Positions 18,101 to 23,899 of a DNA stretch of 64,000 nt are shown here, in pieces (within the stretch, counting starts at the first letter, position 1; every line of letters begins with the position of its first letter). The position numbers and the translations under genes were made by a program. The stretch spans positions 21,125,308 through 21,189,307 of the forward strand of contig NC_049979.1 in NCBI RefSeq assembly GCF_000003815.2. The letters are read 5' to 3'. Below the pieces are notes generated by a model, which made no database searches, was not told the origin of the DNA, and worked only from the letters and a program-made list of their open reading frames with translations. The stretch comes from Branchiostoma floridae (taxonomy: Eukaryota > Chordata > Leptocardii > Amphioxiformes > Branchiostomatidae).

Positions 18101-20263
18101 AAGCCCCAGGTTGTTTGCTAACTGATATTTTTTACCCAAAAAAAGGAATAATCTCTAACGAAAATTGTGCGATTTCCTATGTTTTGTACAGACATTGATG
18201 AGTGTTTGCAGCCGGATGTTTGTCCAAATGCCGCATGCTACAATCGCCCAGGGACCTACTCCTGTCAATGCTTACCAGGATTTGAGGAGCCAAACTGTAT
18301 TGGTAGGCATCATTTTCACAATCAGTAGGAAATACCACTGTGACCGTAGAAATGCCTACCTGCCTAAGTGCCTAGGCCAGGGACTGGCCCTTTGCTCCAC
18401 TCTGTTAGAAGTCTCCAGGTTGCACAGTACTTTGCACTCCGTGAACTTGATACTCTGTCCAATAACCTATGCAATAGAAATACTACAGCATTTCTAGTGA
18501 GATGTATGGAAGCCAGAGTTTTAAAGATTTTACTACTTGTTCGTATTGTATATATATATATACTAAGTTTTTCTATGTCATGTAAGATTTTATAATTTGA
18601 AATTCCTAGATCAAAGAGAGCAATCAACATATTTCATGACATTCTTAAAACTCTGATCTTGGCAAGGAATTGTAGCAAAGTGCATTATTCCGTTGGCTCT
18701 AAGTTATCATCTCTGTGAATGTATCTTTATCACATGCAATGATTGATCATTTTGGCACACAGATATCGATGAGTGTCAGTATGTGGGTTTCTGCCCAGAC
18801 AACTCCCAATGTACCAACACACCGGGCAGCTACAACTGCACCTGTCTACCTGGACATTACGGACCCAACTGTGAAGGCAAACACAACTTTATATACTTTT
18901 CACTGGGAGTATTCATTGATAAAATTTTCAAATTTTTCTTTCCCAGTTACATTGTAGGTTTTCGATTTCTACTCTATACTACAGCTTTATTTCAAACTAC
19001 AGCATAAATAACATATGAATCATTGATAAACATGAATTGCTAATGCAGCATGCCACATATTCATTTTATAATAGATATTCTTAGTATGTCAAAGTATGTA
19101 TTTTCTATTATAGTAATCTGCTTCCTATCAATACATGCAATATCATGTATACATCCATAATGCTTCAATTGGAGGAATTGCTGAAAACGGGAGTGAGTGA
19201 CAGTCTGGTATTACATTTTTGAATGAATATTCAATGACACTCATTCTATTAGAGGTATCCAGACTGGTAACCTTTAAATGATTGTAATCTTTCCAGAGTG
19301 TACACCATTCCAGGGTAACTGCTACTCCGTGTCAGAAACCCGGGGAAGGTATGACCAGGCCAAGCAGGAGTGCAATGAGAGGGGCGGAATTCTGGCAGTC
19401 ATCAATGACCAGGTGACCCAGGACTTCTTCATCCAGCTCCTGTCAGTGGACAACAAGGATGTCTGGATAGGGTTGACTGACGAGCACTTCACTGGACAGT
19501 GGCAGTGGAGTGACGGAACACCCATTAACAGTAACGTCTACACTTTTTGGGCCTATGGTGAGTTTAATATCTGTAGTAGAATTCTGAACCATATGTTGCC
19601 ATTGTTAAAACCCATGCTGCTGTTATTAAAAACTTTTATTAGGAAATTTGATATCATATCATCATTAAGACCTTAGGAAGGTTCTTGAAATGTCAGCTGA
19701 TGAAATCCTGAAAATCCTGGAATGCAGCTGATTTACCATCCTCAATAAGTGATTCATGGGCATACAATATTGCATCCATGTTTTTTCATAAAGGATATGA
19801 CGGGTGTTAATTTTTGAAAATTTGTGACAAATAAATAGTCGTTTTAAACATTTAATACAATTTATTATCTTTGCTACTCTGGTGTTATATATTTTGGCAA
19901 CATGATAGATACTTATTTCTAATATGGAGCCAGGGCCTGATACAAAGAATAATTGAAATAAATAATGTAATTTGAATTTCTAACTCATCCATATTGGAAT
20001 AGGAAAATACAGGGGTTATAGATCAGTTGAAAAACAGAAACTTAGAATGCATAACTGGTAGTTTTGGTAACGTGGTTAGCATTTTCTGAATGACTATGCT
20101 ACTCTGGTGTCATTTTGTCAACATGATATTCATTGACTCTTTTTGCTCAGGTGAGCCAAATGGTTCTGGAAACTGCACCCACCTCTGGCCACTTGCTGGG
20201 TTCCAGTGGGACGACATGCGGTGTCATGGAACCACCTACCACATCTGCCAGTTCACTTTCTAG
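1..20263 (+). CDS. Gene A (3' part): multi-CCP, SVEP1-like linker, ephrin-receptor-like, EGF and C-type lectin protein, 29 exons, 5' end outside window
   Basis: Seen: 29 exons bounded by AG acceptors and GT donors (one GC donor) join from base 2 into 4866 nt ending in TAG at 20261-20263, with phases that agree at every junction. Domain order is 16 four-cysteine CCPs, 3 six-cysteine CCPs, about 240 residues of linker, an ephrin-receptor-like cysteine-rich module, EGF, two calcium-binding EGFs and a C-type lectin domain. Known: CCP, linker, ephrin-receptor-like module, EGF is also the order in vertebrate SVEP1, a secreted adhesion protein; a terminal C-type lectin domain is not part of SVEP1. 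Inferred: an extracellular or secreted recognition protein. No membrane segment follows the lectin domain. The signal peptide and N terminus lie left of the window and may resemble gene B at 28361. The CCP part (1-9580) is duplicated at 55018-63625. Individual exons are listed below. Confidence 0.8.
635..805 (+). CDS. Gene A exon A2, CCP module (type 2)
   Basis: Acceptor gcag at 631-634; donor GTAAGC at 806; phase 1-1. Canonical CCP with DPGYEI and QQWSGAPPTC. Copy in gene B is 55664-55834 (6 residue differences by hand). The following intron (806-1652) is about 650 nt longer than its counterpart because of a SINE and adjoining sequence. Confidence 0.93.
878..1326 (-). mobile_element. tRNA-derived SINE inserted in intron of gene A
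   Basis: Read on the minus strand, 1326-1265 is tRNA-like: an A-box-like GTGGCGCAGCGG is followed by a B-box-like GAGTTCGAATCC. A SINE body follows and ends at an (ATAACA)-type simple tail near 881-896. The counterpart intron in gene B (55835-56033) lacks it, so it arrived after the A/B duplication or was lost from B. The family was not identified. Sequence 1327-1530 is also absent from B and was not classified. Confidence 0.7.
1653..1823 (+). CDS. Gene A exon A3, CCP module (type 3)
   Basis: Acceptor aacag ending 1652; donor GTAAGT at 1824. Type 3 modules share NGQM near the start and ADGTWSGVQPVCN at the end. Of the 10 residues that differ from the copy at 56034-56204, 9 fall in the first third of the module. 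The intron 1824-2511 contains a C-tract followed by an A-tract at about 2326-2350. Confidence 0.93.
2512..2682 (+). CDS. Gene A exon A4, CCP module (type 4)
   Basis: Acceptor ttttcag ending 2511; donor GTAAGC at 2683; phase 1-1. Canonical four cysteines, GDTVTFSC and TWSNATPTC (one N-glycosylation sequon). Copy at 56562-56732 differs at 7 residues. Confidence 0.93.
2715..2939. mobile_element. Short inverted-repeat (MITE-like) element
   Basis: The 15 bp CAGTGCTTGAAATAC at the left end is repeated as its exact reverse complement at the right end, 225 bp apart. The homologous intron in gene B (from about 56755) lacks the insert. The target duplication is unclear. The rest of the intron to 3266 aligns with gene B and holds A- and T-rich runs. 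Confidence 0.65.
3267..3440 (+). CDS. Gene A exon A5, CCP module (type 1)
   Basis: Acceptor atcag ending 3266; donor GTAAGA at 3441; 174 nt. Canonical CCP with LDPPTNG and QQWSGSPPSCQ. Copy at 57486-57659 differs at 6 residues. Confidence 0.93.
3696..3810. mobile_element. GC-rich 115 bp insert in intron, present in copy A only
   Basis: Compared with the homologous gene B intron (57660-57936), about 115 bp is extra here. It is far more GC-rich than its surroundings and contains complementary stretches such as CGGCTTTCGGCCG. A small non-autonomous element is likely. Ends are approximate and the family is unknown. Confidence 0.5.
3850..4023 (+). CDS. Gene A exon A6, CCP module (type 2)
   Basis: Acceptor tccag ending 3849; donor GTATGC at 4024. 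Four cysteines, DTGYTMVG and GQWSASEPSC. Copy at 57937-58212 is interrupted by an N gap; this exon shows that the gap is empty. The intron 4024-4542 shows nothing recognisable. Confidence 0.93.
4543..4716 (+). CDS. Gene A exon A7, CCP module (type 3)
   Basis: Acceptor ataag ending 4542; donor GTGAGT at 4717; fully open in phase 1 although no upstream ATG lies in frame. Begins IQCPPLSPISDG and ends TWSGIQPVCN. Copy at 58677-58850 differs at 11 residues. Confidence 0.92.
4994..5164 (+). CDS. Gene A exon A8, CCP module (type 4)
   Basis: Acceptor cacag ending 4993; donor GTAAGC at 5165. CPDLAAPAHG, GDTATYSC and KTWRGMEPTC mark a canonical CCP. Copy at 59245-59415 differs at 7 residues. Confidence 0.93.
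5448..5621 (+). CDS. Gene A exon A9, CCP module (type 1)
   Basis: Acceptor ttcag ending 5447; donor GTATGG at 5622. Canonical four cysteines and QQWNGTKPYC. It is the most diverged of the duplicate pairs: about 16 residues plus a one-residue indel against 59704-59880. The intron 5622-6158 shows nothing recognisable. Confidence 0.92.
6159..6329 (+). CDS. Gene A exon A10, CCP module (type 2)
   Basis: Acceptor tgcag ending 6158; donor GTGAGT at 6330. Starts KECPPLQAPTNGG; DPGY and VWSGTPPTC follow. An additional Trp sits directly after the third cysteine (SCWAH), where the copy at 60200-60370 has Leu. The intron 6330-6914 shows no feature. Confidence 0.92.
6915..7088 (+). CDS. Gene A exon A11, CCP module (type 3)
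   Basis: Acceptor atcag ending 6914; donor GTATGT at 7089. CPALSPPTNGQMNG at the start and TWSGVQPVCN at the end. Copy at 60909-61082 differs at 7 residues. Confidence 0.93.
7379..7549 (+). CDS. Gene A exon A12, CCP module (type 4)
   Basis: Acceptor cctag ending 7378; donor GTAAGG at 7550. CQTLTAPAHGTVAGG and RTWSGNEPTCE. Only 5 residues differ from 61485-61655. The intron 7550-7953 shows nothing beyond similarity to its gene B counterpart. Confidence 0.93.
7954..8124 (+). CDS. Gene A exon A13, CCP module (type 1)
   Basis: Acceptor cacag ending 7953; donor GTAGGC at 8125. SCASLDAPLNGG, then GFELVGDQTRTC and QQWNGTQPYC. It is the best-conserved pair of the duplication, with 2 residue differences from 62036-62206. 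Confidence 0.93.
8359..8529 (+). CDS. Gene A exon A14, CCP module (type 2-like)
   Basis: Acceptor attag ending 8358; donor GTAGGC at 8530. CPQLGMITNGGF, NAGYELQG and GQWSNPAPSC. Copy at 62438-62608 differs at 8 residues. The intron 8530-9006 shows nothing recognisable. Confidence 0.92.
9007..9177 (+). CDS. Gene A exon A15, CCP module
   Basis: Acceptor ttcag ending 9006; donor GTAAGT at 9178. ECPPLTAPQDG, GDRVTFSC and TWSDTIPKCE. It is diverged from the type 3 consensus that its position predicts. Copy at 63015-63185 differs at 8 residues. Confidence 0.92.
9407..9580 (+). CDS. Gene A exon A16, CCP module (type 4-like)
   Basis: Acceptor aaag ending 9406; donor GTGAGA at 9581. CPSLLAPVYGF, APGYEIIGDSVRTC and GLWSGYTPLCQ. 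Copy at 63452-63625 differs at 7 residues. This is the last module whose copy lies inside the window. The following intron aligns with the right end of the window up to about 9980. Confidence 0.92.
10005..10172 (+). CDS. Gene A exon A17, six-cysteine CCP variant 1
   Basis: Acceptor acag ending 10004; donor GTGAGT at 10173; 168 nt. It keeps the CCP frame (DPGYEMFG, GQWDTAVPQC) but opens with a CC pair (KCCSAL) and has an extra cysteine in ICYND. That makes six, so a third disulfide is likely. Its gene B counterpart should start just past the right edge of the window. Confidence 0.9.
10400..10771. repeat. 184 bp tandem repeat carrying the acceptor and 5' end of exon A18
   Basis: Units begin near 10400 and 10584. 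Each contains a pyrimidine-rich acceptor (ttttgacc..gcccag) and about 30 bases nearly identical to the start of exon A18, then unrelated intronic sequence ending in CACCAAGG-type motifs. Unit 2 is interrupted by the element at 10772-11657. A third start at 11684 leads into the real exon. Unit 1 has an in-frame TAG right after the acceptor. Confidence 0.8.
10772..11657. mobile_element. 886 bp element with ~35 bp terminal inverted repeats and internal AGCCGA repeats
   Basis: The left end (CCTAGGTTACACATAGCCGA) and the right end are inverted copies of about 35 bp with one mismatch by eye. The interior carries many GCCGAACACCAGCCGACT-like units. It splits a 184 bp repeat unit. No transposase is seen. 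The open frame at 11255-11656 is low-complexity translation of the internal repeats and is not counted as a gene. Confidence 0.8.
11715..11891 (+). CDS. Gene A exon A18, six-cysteine CCP variant 2
   Basis: Phase 1 selects the acceptor cccag ending at 11714; donor GTAAGA at 11892; 177 nt. Opens with LCCDSS, then GNCFN and DCSIGYMVNG, and ends GQWEGKMPQCE. Cysteines lie at the same places as in A17 and A19. The intron 11892-12267 shows nothing recognisable. Confidence 0.9.
12268..12438 (+). CDS. Gene A exon A19, six-cysteine CCP variant 3
   Basis: Acceptor tacag ending 12267; donor GTGAGG at 12439. MCCGDPGS, GECYGDVANYSC and GDWGPSPYC give six cysteines in the A17/A18 spacing. It ends the CCP run of gene A. 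The intron 12439-12883 is AT-rich with no recognised feature. Confidence 0.9.
12884..13135 (+). CDS. Gene A exon A20, cysteine-containing linker, part 1
   Basis: Acceptor tttcag ending 12883; donor GTAAGT at 13136; 252 nt; phase 1-1. It encodes about 84 residues with six or more cysteines (NLCDR, KICFTS, EFCQMHCNPG, YECSAATGW, VGVCSS). The CNPGKEY and YEC..GW pieces recall a degenerate CCP, but no standard family was recognised. By position it corresponds to the segment between the sushi modules and the ephrin-receptor-like modules of SVEP1 (inference). Confidence 0.8.
13506..13642 (+). CDS. Gene A exon A21, linker, part 2
   Basis: Acceptor ccacag ending 13505; donor GTGGGT at 13643; phase 1 to 0. 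About 45 residues; alternating hydrophobic stretch (ASGLTITMSG), then HNLCTLPCQ. With A22 and A23 it looks like an alpha/beta domain, possibly SEA-like, but this is only a guess from length and pattern. No feature is seen in the flanking introns 13136-13505 and 13643-14045. Confidence 0.78.
14046..14227 (+). CDS. Gene A exon A22, linker, part 3
   Basis: Acceptor ttcag ending 14045; donor GTACTG at 14228; phase 0 to 2, fitting both neighbours. About 60 residues without cysteine, including SRLLVSIQLFSYADESL. It is the only cysteine-free exon of the set. Confidence 0.78.
14278..14445 (+). mobile_element. tRNA-derived SINE fragment in intron
   Basis: GGTCCGGTGG-type head with an A-box-like TGGTTTAGTGTC and a B-box-like GTTTGAATC about 45 bp downstream, then a short body ending near a run of A. 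It lies in intron 14228-14968; the remainder of that intron shows nothing clear. Ends are approximate. Confidence 0.55.
14969..15114 (+). CDS. Gene A exon A23, linker, part 4
   Basis: Acceptor tttag ending 14968; donor GTATGT at 15115; phase 2 to 1. GIILTVQGVDMVLHAENMQ followed by LGCQQGEVLEGVQC. A C-x(9)-C hinge that leads straight into an ephrin-receptor-like module is the arrangement known from SVEP1. The intron 15115-15567 shows nothing recognisable. Confidence 0.78.
15568..15729 (+). CDS. Gene A exon A24, ephrin-receptor-like (GCC2/GCC3) cysteine-rich module
   Basis: Acceptor cacag ending 15567; donor GTATTG at 15730; 162 nt; phase 1-1. Order is CGPGTYYD, then CRPCPYATYQDE, then CKPCKDGTTT and a final NSTQC. 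That fits the family pattern C-x-x-G-x-Y ... C-x-x-C-P-x-G-x-Y-x ... C-x-x-C. The module occurs in SVEP1, SCUBE and Eph receptors. One N-glycosylation sequon (NST). Confidence 0.88.
15960..16202. mobile_element. MITE-like element, family shared with 42556-42756
   Basis: The left end (CATCAACTCTCATTATTCC) and right end (inverted, GGAATTATGAGAGTTCATC) are imperfect inverted repeats about 240 bp apart. The same ends bound an element in gene B at 42556-42756. It lies in intron 15730-16636, which also contains diverged fragments of the A18-intron repeat at about 16300-16400 and 16490-16570. Confidence 0.65.
16637..16756 (+). CDS. Gene A exon A25, EGF-like module
   Basis: Acceptor tctag ending 16636; donor GTGCAT at 16757; 120 nt; phase 1-1. 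Six cysteines in ECNCGIHPC, VCDCLDGY and LLC. The close C-x-C at the start and a late sixth cysteine are unusual. There is no calcium-binding DxDE motif. Confidence 0.82.
17214..17820. mobile_element. 607 bp MITE with perfect ~29 bp terminal inverted repeats
   Basis: The left terminus TACCGTATATTCTCGAATAA continues to GTACGCAC and is matched by its exact reverse complement at the right end. The outer TA on each side may be a TA target duplication, as in Tc1/mariner-type elements (inference). Internal copies of GGGGTGCGTACTTTA occur near the right end. It lies in intron 16757-18191, whose remainder shows no other clear feature apart from a SINE-like GTCTATAGTAGCCAC near 16793. Confidence 0.85.
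18192..18302 (+). CDS. Gene A exon A26, calcium-binding EGF module
   Basis: Acceptor tacag ending 18191; donor GTAGGC at 18303; 111 nt; phase 1-1. DIDEC opening and CYNRPGTYSCQC give the calcium-binding consensus and the Asn hydroxylation pattern. The intron 18303-18762 is AT-rich with nothing recognised. Confidence 0.92.
18763..18876 (+). CDS. Gene A exon A27, calcium-binding EGF module with GC splice donor
   Basis: Acceptor cacag ending 18762; phase 1-1. DIDEC, CTNTPGSYNCTC and GHYGPNCE complete six cysteines. The exon must end at GAAG|GCAAAC: no GT fits the phase and reading on meets a stop without domain sequence, so a GC-AG intron (18877-19296) is proposed. Confidence 0.88.
19297..19557 (+). 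CDS. Gene A exon A28, C-type lectin domain, N-terminal part
   Basis: Acceptor ttccag ending 19296; donor GTGAGT at 19558; 261 nt. ECTPFQGNCYSVSE, a helix with QAKQECNERGG, then VWIGLTDE (the WIGL motif) and WQWSDGTP. All are hallmarks of C-type lectin domains. The intron 19558-20150 shows nothing recognisable. Confidence 0.93.
20151..20263 (+). CDS. Gene A exon A29, C-type lectin domain, C-terminal part and stop
   Basis: Acceptor gctcag ending 20150; TAG at 20261-20263. GEPNGSGNC carries the EPN motif typical of mannose-type, calcium-dependent binding. The usual WND is WDD (FQWDDMRC), which still offers acidic calcium ligands. HICQF closes the domain and the protein ends four residues after the last cysteine. 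No poly(A) signal was assigned with confidence. Confidence 0.92.
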
Positions 20264-21286
20264 CCTGGCACGTTTCAGCATTGTCACTATCCAATTGAAC
20301 ATTTTGAAAGGCCATCAAAATCTAGCTTTGAATAGCACTAAAGGTTGAAAAAACTAAAGATTTTTACACATCGATCTTATAATGTAAGGTTTGAGATTTA
20401 TGACTGACAAACATCCAGTAGAATAGTATGTTACTGTCTACACAGTGTGCAATTATGTATGTGAATAATTCCAGAGGCCTAGGCAAAGAGAAATGCTATA
20501 CTTATGCCAGTTATCCAACCAGCCCTAGCAAAAACTTTTCAACCCTAGACTTGGGGGGGGGGGGCAATCGAGGGCAAGGGGCAAAATTTCAATGTGACAT
20601 CTGAGTGATTATTTTTAAAAACATGGTAGAGTCATTTTCCAACATGATCTCCTCATTTCCGTTTTCAGTCATTATCGGAAAAAGAGATGCACAGAGATCC
20701 CTTTATGCTGAGACCCAGGTTATGTTAATGGACTAAATCTACAGAGAAAAAGAGAGAATCTATAAGTCCTACTGAGACTTGATTTTTAAAGAGTGTAGTC
20801 AGATACAAAAGTTTTTTCCAAGAACTGACTGCTGAGCACATTCGAGAACTTCACAAAATCAAGAATAGTCTCAGGTCCATTCTCGTTCTTGTTCTCATTC
20901 TTGTGTTTTTGTGATGTACTGTATATCAAATTGTAGGGTATGCTGTTGGATTAAAATTGTTATCCAATTACACCAACTCATGAACACGAGTTGATATGAA
21001 CACATTAACTCATCATATCGGTATCGTTTTGCCTGTGTCTGACAATACAATGAAATAGCTTATGAGCTGTGTTTGTTGTGCAATTTTGTGTGTTGTCATT
21101 CCTGCAAGGGTTACATTGATAGAAGATAAAAGGCATTCTGATGAAAGAATGTATCCTAATTGCATTGCAATAACTATGAAATCGAATGAAGGATCCCGAA
21201 GTTTCACGTCTTTTGGTAGGCGGTGAAAAATTTCCCAACTAAAGATTAAAGATTGATATGAAAAATTTACCAAACTTATTTTCTAG

Positions 21287-21472
21287 AGAACGTCAGGGCT
21301 CCCTTGTGGGTGCTCTGTCCGTGAAGAATGTTTTGAGGATGAGCACCTGCCCCATCCCTGTGACAAGTATGATCCCTGTCTGGAATATAGACCACCACAG
21401 CACACCGACGCTCAACTGTTCCGCGTTCCCTCTTCCAATGGCCTCCTTCAGACGGTAGTCCTGGGGTGGTAA
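21287..21472 (+). other. Possible orphan cysteine-rich terminal exon
   Basis: After a good acceptor (acttattttctag) an open frame of 61 codons ends in TAA. It starts in phase 0 (TSGLPCGCSVREEC) and continues EDEHLPHPCDKYDPC, with five cysteines in about 20 residues and protein-like composition. Phase 0 does not fit the phase 1 ends of the gene A lectin or EGF exons, so it cannot simply be an alternative gene A ending. It could be a relic of another gene. The family was not recognised. Confidence 0.3.
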
Positions 21473-21949
21473 AATGTTTATAGATAAACGAATTTTTATT
21501 GATGCAACAATGATTGTGCCTGAATATCTAGAATATGACATTCGAGGAGTCACAGGTCCAAAAATCTAGATTTGTATCACGTAACGAAGATTATATAAAA
21601 TCCACAAACATGGAAAGATAACTACAGTTTTTCTTATAATAAAATAATATGATACATGTTTCCTTAAGCTTTGCAGCTATTTTTTTTGTAATTTGGCACG
21701 AGCTCTCAATATCCATATTTGACCCACATACTGTTTATAATGAACAGGGCAATGCATATTGCAATATTAAAGTTATTAGGGAAACTGTCGATAATACATT
21801 GGTATTGAATTGTGTCATAGAGGTCAAAAGGTATGAAAAGACAAATCTTTCCATAGGTTAGGAATCAAGCCAACCTCCAAGAAGTAAATAAGGTAGTCGA
21901 TCCCATCAATAGATGCACTTGATAGTCAATAGATATTAGTGTTAATATA

Positions 21950-22071
21950 TTTGTATACATTGTGTGCAAATGAACTTATCAAGCGGTTGAAATGATCGTC
22001 GTCGTTACCTCTCGATATTACTTTGTTTGGCTTTGTTATGGAGTTGTTACAATTAAGGAAAGATGGTTAGA
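21950..22071. repeat. Direct repeat, copy 1
   Basis: About 120 bp (GGTTGAAATGATCGTCGTCG through ACAATTAAGGAAAGATGG) recurs at 23260-23391, close to the proposed gene B promoter. The copies differ by small indels. Confidence 0.8.
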
Positions 22072-23259
22072 GAGAGGCCGCAACTTGACCACACCCCCGT
22101 GAGAAGATTCAGGAGGTATCAACAGTTCCAACATCTGTAACATTATTTATGAACTTACGGCCTGTTTAGCTCTTTATAAAGGCTTTACACCTTCAGTTCT
22201 TATCATCAGCTTCCTTGGGAAGATATTGTAACTTGCATTTAACTAGCCCGTTAAACTTTGCACTGTGAGTTCTTATAGTTGATCATCAGCTTGTTCTCCC
22301 ATCATCATCCAGTCTCTCCCAGCTATCACCCCCCCCCCCCACCTTTCTTCACTCTTCCTTTTCTATCCTTTTACATCGTGACGATGAGCTCACTACCCTA
22401 ATGGTGTGTGTACTTGTCTGTGAAATAGATAGGAAGCTTAGTTCTCTTTGGAGCTTGCGAAGAAGAGAAGCCAGGATGATAGCTGACGAATAGATGGATC
22501 GCATCTAAACTTCATCTAAGACTTAATGGCATGACACTTAGGAATAATATAGGGGGTTTAGTTAAAGTCGGAATTCATAGCAAAATAAATGCTCCCTTTT
22601 TCAATCTCTTTTCTCCTCCAAAGTCATCTATGATCGAAATATAACGTTACACAAATTATTCCCATGACTAATTCTACTACGTTTTGTGCGCTTTGTTGTC
22701 TCTTGTACTTTTCATTCCCGAAAGCTGCCGGGTCGGGCCTCGGCTTGGAAATATGACCGAAAGCATGACCTAGAGTTGTATTAATAAAAGCTAATGTCTT
22801 GTGAGAAAGGAAAACGTAATTGCGAAAAAAACCGGCCCTTACTTCTCCCCTTTCGCCCCTGTTATGCTATCATCCGATAGTTGGTAAAAATCTACCGTCG
22901 TTATTGTTGAAAGCAGGGTACATTGTTTACTGAGAAGTCATTTTTACCACGGTTGCGAATTTTTTTTAACAGAGAAAAGTAAATGTTTGTTATGAAACAG
23001 TACGCACAATGGCATGGCGTGGATAGCATGCTATCTCTTTAGTTACATGTATCAGCTGTCTTGATTGGACAAACACCATGTGGTCACCTCTAACCCTTTA
23101 CTCGCGTAATTTCGTTGTTGCCGAGAGGCGTCGAAGTTATTTCAGCCCAGAATGATCAAATTCTTTCTCTATCGTCGTGCAACTAGCATCATATGTTCAC
23201 ATTTTGTCAGTATCGCACTAGCGTTATCGTTAAAGAAAACGACATATTACATACAAATA

Positions 23260-23391
23260 TTTGTACACGTATATACATGGTGTGCAAATAAACTTAAACG
23301 GTTGAAATGATCGTCGTTGTTGTTAACGTTGTCCCTCGATATTAGTTTGTTTGGCCTTGTTATGGAGTTGTTACAATTAAGGAAAGATGGT
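23260..23391. repeat. Direct repeat, copy 2
   Basis: Partner of 21950-22071. It ends about 440 bp upstream of the TATA box at 23828. Whether it is regulatory or a fragment of a dispersed element cannot be told here. Confidence 0.8.
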
Positions 23392-23827
23392 TGGGAAGAT
23401 AAGACCACATTTATGGACGCCGATTTATACGTTGATATGGTAACATTATCATTAAAACGCAGTATGAATAGTGTACGATCGCCATGAACTGCTTACAATC
23501 TGTATTTTCAAACATGGGGGTCCGTACTGGCTATTAATACCATCAGGCTACTCTGAAGCATTTACCGGTAGTTCACTTATGTATGTCAGTACGAGTCTAC
23601 AAATTCCACAATTGCCCGCAACCTTGCCCTAGCAGGCCATGTCAGTTCCCTTGATAATTTCTTACATCTCCAAGAGTGTAGCAAAATAAGAATTTATCAC
23701 CCACATCAAAACAAAATTGACACGGTTACTCTAGCGATGATACTTTGTAACGTGGAGTAAGACTAATTATAGCAAACGTACATTGTCTACTCTAGACTTT
23801 AGACCTGCTGACGTACATCAGGTGGCC

Positions 23828-23835
23828 TATATAAG
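23828..23835 (+). promoter_or_regulatory. TATA box of gene B (candidate)
   Basis: TATATAAG in a GC-richer stretch (GGTGGCCTATATAAGCAGG). About 70 bases downstream a perfect splice donor AAG|GTAAGG follows. No ATG with a coding frame lies between, which fits a promoter with a short non-coding first exon for the gene whose ATG follows an acceptor at 28361. Confidence 0.5.
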
Positions 23836-23856
23836 CAGGTGGGAGCAGTTGTTTGA

Positions 23857-23899
23857 CCAAGTGTAAGAAAATACCGCAAGGGCCCGGAGAGAAATCAAG
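23857..23899 (+). other. Gene B exon 1, non-coding 5' UTR (candidate)
   Basis: Start placed about 28 bp after the TATA box (approximate). It ends at CAAG|GTAAGGTACT. Splicing to the acceptor at 28360 would put the leader immediately in front of the ATG. There is no direct transcript evidence. Confidence 0.4.

Larger units (their letters stand above)
20264..23827. other. Intergenic region between gene A and gene B
   Basis: It should hold the gene A 3' UTR and the upstream region of gene B. Seen: a G-tract with GGGCAAGGGG near 20550-20580, a C-tract near 22331, one cysteine-rich open stretch at 21287-21472 and a direct repeat (21950/23260). No other coding sequence was found on either strand. 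Confidence 0.6.
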
